Program-made: the position numbers and the translations under genes
Notes under the pieces: model-generated
Told to the model about the DNA's origin: nothing
Seen by the model: only the letters and a program-made list of their open reading frames with translations
The model's database searches: none
Origin: Pleurotus ostreatus/Saccharomyces cerevisiae fusant
Taxonomy: Eukaryota > Opisthokonta
Direction: 5' to 3'
NCBI GenBank assembly: GCA_024196135.1
Contig: JAMQCK010000902.1
Span: 1 to 14,206, forward strand
Length of the DNA: 14,206 bases
Shown here: piece after piece, positions 9,989 to 14,206 of the stretch
Position numbering within the stretch: position 1 is the first letter of the stretch
Layout: each line of letters starts with the position of its first letter

Positions 9989-10697
9989 TTACCTTGCAAT
10001 GGCCTCAATCTCGACCAAGACATCCCTCGGAAGGCGTGCAACCTCGACAGCAGACCGCGCAGGCTTGTGCTCGCCGAAGAAGCGAGCGTAAATCCCGTTC
10101 ACGGCAGCGAAGTCGTCCATGTTCTTCATGAAGACCTGATGAGGGGGTGTAAGCATTTCACTCGAGCATTCGTTCGACGCATCATCGTCTCCAGTAGAAA
10201 CGATTTCGGTATAAACCAAACTCACCGTACACTTCACCACCTTCCCCAACTCCGAGCCCGACGCCTCCACGACCGCCTTCAAGTTCTTCAGCGCCTGGTG
10301 CGCCTGCGCCTCGATCCCGCCCTCGACGATCTGGCCCGTCGCGGGGTCGAGGGGGATGCAGCCCGAGGCGAAGACGAGGGAGCCGACTTTCACGCCCTGC
10401 GCGTAGGGCCCGATGGCCGCGGGGGCGTCTGGGTGTGTGTGTGTTAGTTGGGTTGACTTTGAGTACTTTAACCTGATGTCAAAGAGACTGAGCATACGCA
10501 CTCGGCGTGGCCACAATGGACAGCGAGGGGTGCGTCTTGACGGGGGTGGAGGAGGACATGGTGCGTGTGAATAAAGTAGTAAGCGCTAGTCGAGTCGAGC
10601 GAGATGCTAGTCCAGGAGAAGCAAGCGATGATCTAGTCGTAGATCGTAAGGGCGCGCGACGGACGACGGTGCGGAAGAGAGGACTGGCGGCCGACAT
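9989..10697 (-). CDS. RidA/YjgF/Mmf1-like 2-iminobutanoate/2-iminopropanoate deaminase with mitochondrial presequence
   Basis: Three exons (10697-10502, 10428-10226, 10135-9989) give 181 residues. The RidA core runs from about residue 52: APAAIGPYAQGV, SGCIPLDPATGQ, NLKAVVEASG, KNMDDFAAVN and PARSAVEVARLP. Arg160 matches the catalytic arginine of bacterial RidA (Arg105 in E. coli), and Glu175 matches the conserved C-terminal glutamate. The family hydrolyses reactive enamine/imine intermediates released by PLP enzymes such as threonine dehydratase. Residues 1-46 contain eight Arg and no Asp or Glu and look like a mitochondrial presequence, as in yeast Mmf1. An internal Met47 with a better context (ACCATG at 10559) would yield a cytosolic form like Hmf1. 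The C-terminus is uncertain: the stop at 9991-9989 gives IEAIAR, but a phase-matched 67-base intron (9992-9926) would instead end the protein in IEAIASL with a stop at 9921-9919. Confidence 0.9.
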
Positions 10698-10728
10698 GAC
10701 TTGACTGCTCTGGGTCACTGTTCAGACG

Positions 10729-10752
10729 CGCGCATCGCCGCGGCGATGCGCG
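10729..10752. repeat. Perfect 24-bp palindrome upstream of the RidA-like gene
   Basis: CGCGCATCGCCG is followed immediately by its exact reverse complement, centred between 10740 and 10741, with no spacer. It lies 31 bases upstream of the RidA-like start codon, in the promoter or 5' leader. It could be a site for a dimeric regulator or a very stable RNA hairpin. No known fungal factor is assigned. Confidence 0.8.
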
Positions 10753-10758
10753 GATATG

Positions 10759-10774
10759 TCGGCCGAGCGGCCGA
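10759..10774. repeat. Second short inverted repeat in the RidA-like promoter
   Basis: Seven-base arms TCGGCCG (10759-10765) and CGGCCGA (10768-10774) flank a two-base spacer, six bases beyond the longer palindrome. The arms contain CGG triplets of the kind bound by zinc-cluster (Zn2Cys6) regulators, but that link is only a guess. Confidence 0.6.
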
Positions 10775-10872
10775 GGGGTGGACCCACGGGTGTAAATAGA
10801 TGTCAATAGAAGTGTTGCGACTGTTTTCTCTTTGGCCGTCGTGTGCTGTCGTGACATAGTACCTAGTCTCTA

Positions 10873-10944
10873 TATCTACCTATGTGCGCCTCTCGTTATT
10901 TACCTATGTGTGCCTCTCGCTATCTACCTATGTGCGCCTCACGC
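10873..10944. repeat. Three tandem copies of a 24-bp unit
   Basis: The copies are 10873-10896, 10897-10920 and 10921-10944, each of the form TATYTACCTATGTGYGCCTC followed by four more bases, with one to four differences between copies. They lie between the RidA-like promoter and the 3' end of the membrane-protein gene. This is a minisatellite-like array with no coding capacity. Confidence 0.85.
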
Positions 10945-11081
10945 AGTATAAGATCCTGATGTGCAATGGTCGTTATGTATCTGGTCGTGAATCCGTACAA
11001 TGCTATGCTAGATGTAGATCGTCTGTGGCTACATGATGATGCGGGAGGTACAACAAACAACAGTATGTGAGGGAGCAAACG

Positions 11082-12135
11082 TCAAGCAAATAACCTCATA
11101 GCGATGCGCGCAACAGAGTCCCACATATACGTACCCAGGCCTAAGTCGTCCGAATTGACTGTCCGCACCCAGTCCTCCGTCTGATGGATGAGTTCCGCGT
11201 CGCGGAGGTTGAACTGGTCGAAGAGGATGTCCATGCGCGTGATGGACAGGTCCATGGCGGACGTCGGAGATCTGTACAGCTGCCACGGCAGCAGGAGGGT
11301 CCATTGTAGAAGGGGTCTAGTAAACGTGAGTACAATCATGAAGGGAATGCATAAAAAACGCAAACCTCCACCCGCGTTCTCTACACGCATCCAGCGTACT
11401 CAGCCAGTGACAGCTCTGTGCCACAAGCGCCAGCGAGCTCCACTCCGCGTCCAGCCCCGTCCTCCAAATCATATCCACCTCCTCGAAAACATACAACCGA
11501 CTCTGCCAATTCTTCAGATGCCACCCCCGCGCCATCACCGCCGTGCGCATCTCCATCCGCCCGAGCCCAGGAACCCTCGGCGCCTTGAACTCGCGCCCGA
11601 ACTCGCGCTCGGGCTGCCCCGCGGGCGCGGCGAACTTCATCTGCGTCCGGAGGCAGCCGACGCGCAGGTGCTCGCCGCGGAGGACGGTGGAGATGACGTT
11701 GTAGCGGAGGCGCGCGAGCCAGGTGGGGGTTTGGGAGGAGGACCAGACGCGCACGCGGAAGTCGTCGAGGGTGACGGAGGCGAGGGTGTTCGGGGTGGGG
11801 GCGAAGAAGGCGGGGAGAAACCAGAGCGTGGCGGTCAGCCGCCCGAGCGAGACGTGGCATAGGTCGTCTTTGGCCTCGTAGTCCTCGACTGTGAAGATGC
11901 CCCAATAGGGATGGTATCTATGTGGGACATGCGGTCTGAAGCTGATGTGCCCGATGCGATACTGTGCGGATTTGCGGTGGGTGTAGGTGATGTCGCCGAT
12001 AGCTAGGAAGCCGATACGGCCAATACTGAAGGTGAAGCCAAACCAGGAGGCAACGGTGCGGAGGACGGCGCAGAGGCAGCAGAAGAGGGCGGTGAACATG
12101 AGAAGGGGCTCTGAGCTTACGATATAAGCGCCCAT
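11082..12135 (-). CDS. Uncharacterised single-span membrane protein
   Basis: Two exons (12135-11366 and 11316-11082) joined across a 49-base GT-AG intron give 334 residues. The start is the first ATG of the long open frame; the upstream part has none. A hydrophobic stretch of about 20 residues near the N-terminus (about 10-31, LLMFTALFCCLCAVL and onward) should anchor the protein. It is followed by alternating strand-like segments (FSIGRIGFLAIGDITYTHR, YRIGHISFRPH, YWGIFTVEDYEAKDD, HVSLGRLTATLWFLP), then a Trp-rich region and an Asp-rich C-terminus. I do not recognise the family. A membrane anchor followed by repeated beta strands recalls the beginning of bridge-type lipid-transfer proteins (Csf1/Fmp27 group), but those are thousands of residues long, and this likeness is weak. 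The coding strand is strongly GC-rich in the middle, which creates long antisense open frames that should be ignored. Confidence 0.72.
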
Positions 12136-12224
12136 GCCCTCGCTCGCTGATTGTCCCGGCTCATGTGCTGATGGCGAGAAGATGCTGCTCGGAGGAAATC
12201 GCGGAGGACGGGAGGGGGCGCAGG

Positions 12225-12297
12225 TGACGTCGACGCAGGACGGAAAAGGAACAAAAGCAATGTGCGCTGACGTCACGGACGCGGACCGGTGACGTCG
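12225..12297. promoter_or_regulatory. Three TGACGTC (CRE/ATF-type) elements
   Basis: TGACGTCG occurs at 12225-12232, the full palindrome TGACGTCA at 12268-12275, and TGACGTCG again at 12290-12297. They lie about 90-162 bases upstream of the membrane-protein start and more than 500 bases from the transporter start. This octamer is the binding site of ATF/CREB-type bZIP factors (Atf1, Sko1 in yeasts), linked to stress and cAMP signalling. Regulation of the minus-strand gene is the simplest reading. Confidence 0.6.
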
Positions 12298-12683
12298 GAG
12301 CCTCGGTCCGCAGGTCCGTCAATGAATTCCCACGGATGGCATTCTCAATCTCCAGCGCCGAATGGCAAGGTTGTTCGCGGCGGCCGGTATTTCGCCTCGG
12401 CTGAACGATGCACTGGGCTCCGGCAGACTTTGCAGGACTGTATGCAGAAGGGAACTTACGGACCCCCAAGAACAGGCTGGATGCAGAGAAGCGCCTTCGT
12501 GTGCGAAGATACGGACACCATCGATGTCGGAGTCGCCTCCATCTTCTCCCCGTCTCTCGCGGCCCTTCCGTCGGCTGCAAAAGCCCATCCCGTGCTCCAC
12601 TCGCAGGCAACTATGTCGCCCGTTCCTTGATCTTCGCATATGGCTCCCTTGTGCTTCCCACCCATTTCTCACCTCCCGGCCCG

Positions 12684-12761
12684 CCCCACCCACCCCGCGC
12701 ATGTGCTCGCCGCCCCGCGGGGTGCTACGATCAGTCCCGTGGGCCGCCATGGGCGCCCCGC
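12684..12761. promoter_or_regulatory. Cluster of CreA/Mig1-type GC boxes
   Basis: Four matches to the reverse of SYGGRG are present: CCCCAC at 12684-12689 and CCCCGC at 12693-12698, 12713-12718 and 12756-12761. They sit between 66 and 143 bases upstream of the transporter start, the last one abutting the TATA box. Carbon catabolite repressors of this class control many fungal sugar transporters. The motif is short and the region is C-rich, so some matches may be chance. Confidence 0.4.
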
Positions 12762-12767
12762 TATAAA
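12762..12767 (+). promoter_or_regulatory. TATA box of the transporter gene
   Basis: TATAAA in the context CGCTATAAAGTC lies 59 bases before the transporter ATG, suitable for a short leader transcript. Confidence 0.65.
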
Positions 12768-12826
12768 GTCCTGGGGAAGCGCCGCATACCCCGTCTTCGC
12801 CTCTCGCTCGAGCCCGACGCGCAACG

Positions 12827-14206
12827 ATGGCAGTCGACATACCCACCAATCCGAAGGCCATCCTTCTTGGTATCTTCGTCGCCTTTGGTACGTCCTCTAG
12901 GTGTATCTCTATCCCTTTCAGTGTTCTTAACATTGTTCAGGCGGTTTCTTGTTTGGCTATGACATCGGTGTCATCTCAGGATGCCTGATCATGCCCGACT
13001 TCATCAGGCGCTTCGGCGAGCTCAACGCGGATGGCGAATACGAGCTCTCCAGCGAACGTCAAAGTATCATCACCTCCCTACTATCCGCTGGGTGCGTACC
13101 ACCTCCATCACCCCCGCATCACCCACTCATCCTTGGCGCAGGACTTTCTTCGGCGCGCTCGGCCAGGCGTTTACGGCGGACCGCTTTGGGCGCAAGCACT
13201 CCATCGTCTTCTGGTCCACCATTTTCACTATCGGGACCGCCATCCAGACTGGCACCGAGACGTCTATCGCGCAGATCAGCGCCGGCCGCTTTATTGCTGG
13301 CCTCGGCGTTGGCGCCATGTCTGCCATCGTTCCATTGTATAATGGAGAGACGGCACCTAAGGCGATGCGCGGTGTGCTGCTGGTCATGTACCAGTTGCAG
13401 GTTATCATGGGGTACGTCACAACACTTCCAGCTCTGCCTTCGATAGGGTACTGACAATCTTGCAGAATCTTCATCAGCTACGTTATCGACCTGGGTACCC
13501 ACAACATCGGAAACAGCGCAAGCTGGAGGATACCTGTTGGATTGCAGATGCTATGGGGCCTCATCCTCATCTCCGGCATGTTCTTCCTTCCCGAGAGGTA
13601 CGCCACCCAATTTACTGCGCATATACCCACACCTAACACACTCTCCAGCCCCCGCCACCTCATCGGCACCGGCCGCTCAGACGAAGCCCGCCGTGTGATC
13701 GCCGTGATGAACGACGCCTCGGAGGACGACCCGATGGTACTCGACTACCTCGAGGAGCTCGAGTTCGGCATCCGCGCTGAGAACGAGGGCGGCAAGGCGA
13801 CCTGGCTCGAGTGCTTCTCGACGCGCAACGCCCTCTGGAAGCGCACCATCAACGGCATGATGCTCCAGTTCATCCAGCAGCTCAACGGCCAGAACTTCTA
13901 CTGTGCGTATATCCCCTTCACCTTCGCCCCGCCTCTCCCTTCACCCGCAAACAACTAACCCCCGCCCCCCGCCCCCACCTACTACGGCGACACCTTCTTC
14001 GAATCCGCCGGCACCACGCTCTCCCCCTACGCCATCCAATGCATCCTCGGCGGCGTCTCCGTCGCCGGCACCATCCCCGCCCTCATCCTCATCGAGCGCT
14101 GGGGCCGCCGCCGCTCCCTCCTCGTCGGCTCCGTCTGGGAGGCCGCCGCCGCGCTCATCGCCGCCCTCGTCGGGCACTACGTCGCCGCGGGGGCGGACGT
14201 CCTGCC
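12827..14206 (+). CDS. MFS sugar (hexose-type) transporter, 5' part, runs off the right edge
   Basis: Exons 12827-12887, 12941-13091, 13142-13411, 13466-13597, 13649-13902 and about 13978 or 13981 to the edge encode some 360 residues of a member of the sugar porter family (usually about 500-560). Diagnostic motifs are GGFLFGYDIGVISG in helix 1 (21-34), DRFGRK (84-89), GRFIAGLGVGAMSAIVPLYNGE before helix 5, PESPR (203-207), and QQLNGQNFY in helix 7 (about 281-289). After the last intron come YYGDTFFESAG and ERWGRRRS. These identify proton-linked or facilitative plasma-membrane sugar uptake; the substrate cannot be fixed, but hexose is likely. The N-terminus before helix 1 is very short. The last intron (13903-13980) has a good GTGCGT donor but no AG acceptor, and without splicing a TAA at 13956-13958 would end the protein after 307 residues. 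This may be a sequence error, a non-canonical intron or real damage. Confidence 0.88.

Larger units (their letters stand above)
12298..12826. other. Divergent intergenic region
   Basis: These 529 bases separate the membrane-protein gene (-) from the transporter (+). Overlapping open frames run on both strands, but none shows protein-family features or splice structure. The right-hand 150 bases are C-rich on the plus strand and carry the putative transporter promoter elements listed separately. Confidence 0.5.

Noticed and set aside
10873..10944. CRISPR-like array
   Set aside because: The repeats are directly adjacent with no unique spacers, and the genome is clearly eukaryotic.
11188..11862. 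Plus-strand open frame of 224 codons
   Set aside because: It lies antisense to the membrane-protein gene in GC-rich codons and encodes a His/Arg/Glu/Gly-biased string typical of a shadow frame.
12319..12962. Several overlapping open frames on both strands in the divergent intergenic region
   Set aside because: They overlap one another, lack family features and run into the transporter promoter and first exon; GC-rich sequence produces such frames by chance.
1..14206. Mobile element or viral insertion
   Set aside because: I found no transposase, reverse transcriptase, integrase or terminal repeats; every sizeable region is explained by host-type genes.

Overview
The window looks like a piece of a filamentous basidiomycete (mushroom-type) nuclear genome. 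It is GC-rich and gene-dense. Its genes carry many very short introns (mostly 46-60 bases) with GTRNGT-like donors, CTNAC-type branch sites and NAG acceptors, and the encoded proteins belong to fungal families. I see no prokaryotic, viral or transposon signature.

Layout from left to right: a possible 5' end of a minus-strand gene (1-57); an intronless Alr4036-type pyridoxamine-phosphate-oxidase-fold flavoprotein (620-1306, +); a 19-exon DOP1/Dopey gene (1729-7927, +); a convergent 7-exon SSP120/nucleobindin-like secreted EF-hand protein (8277-9505, -); an intron-containing tRNA-Lys(CUU) (9629-9727, +); a RidA/YjgF/Mmf1-like imine deaminase with a mitochondrial presequence (9989-10697, -); a two-exon, single-span membrane protein of unknown function (11082-12135, -); and the 5' part of an MFS hexose-type transporter running off the right edge (12827 to 14206, +).

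The genes do not form an operon or cluster. DOP1 (Golgi/endosome traffic) and the SSP120-like protein (ER-Golgi cargo receptor partner) both belong to the secretory pathway but are simply convergent neighbours. The transporter promoter shows a TATA box and a cluster of carbon-catabolite-repressor-type GC boxes. The opposite side of the same intergenic region carries three TGACGTC elements near the membrane-protein gene.

Most of the window is ordinary housekeeping sequence. The points most worth a second look are the transporter intron at 13903-13980, which has no AG acceptor anywhere in reach; the likely dual-targeted RidA with two start codons; the perfect 24-bp palindrome just upstream of it; and the unidentified membrane protein. 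All splice junctions are manual reconstructions from reading frame and splice consensus.
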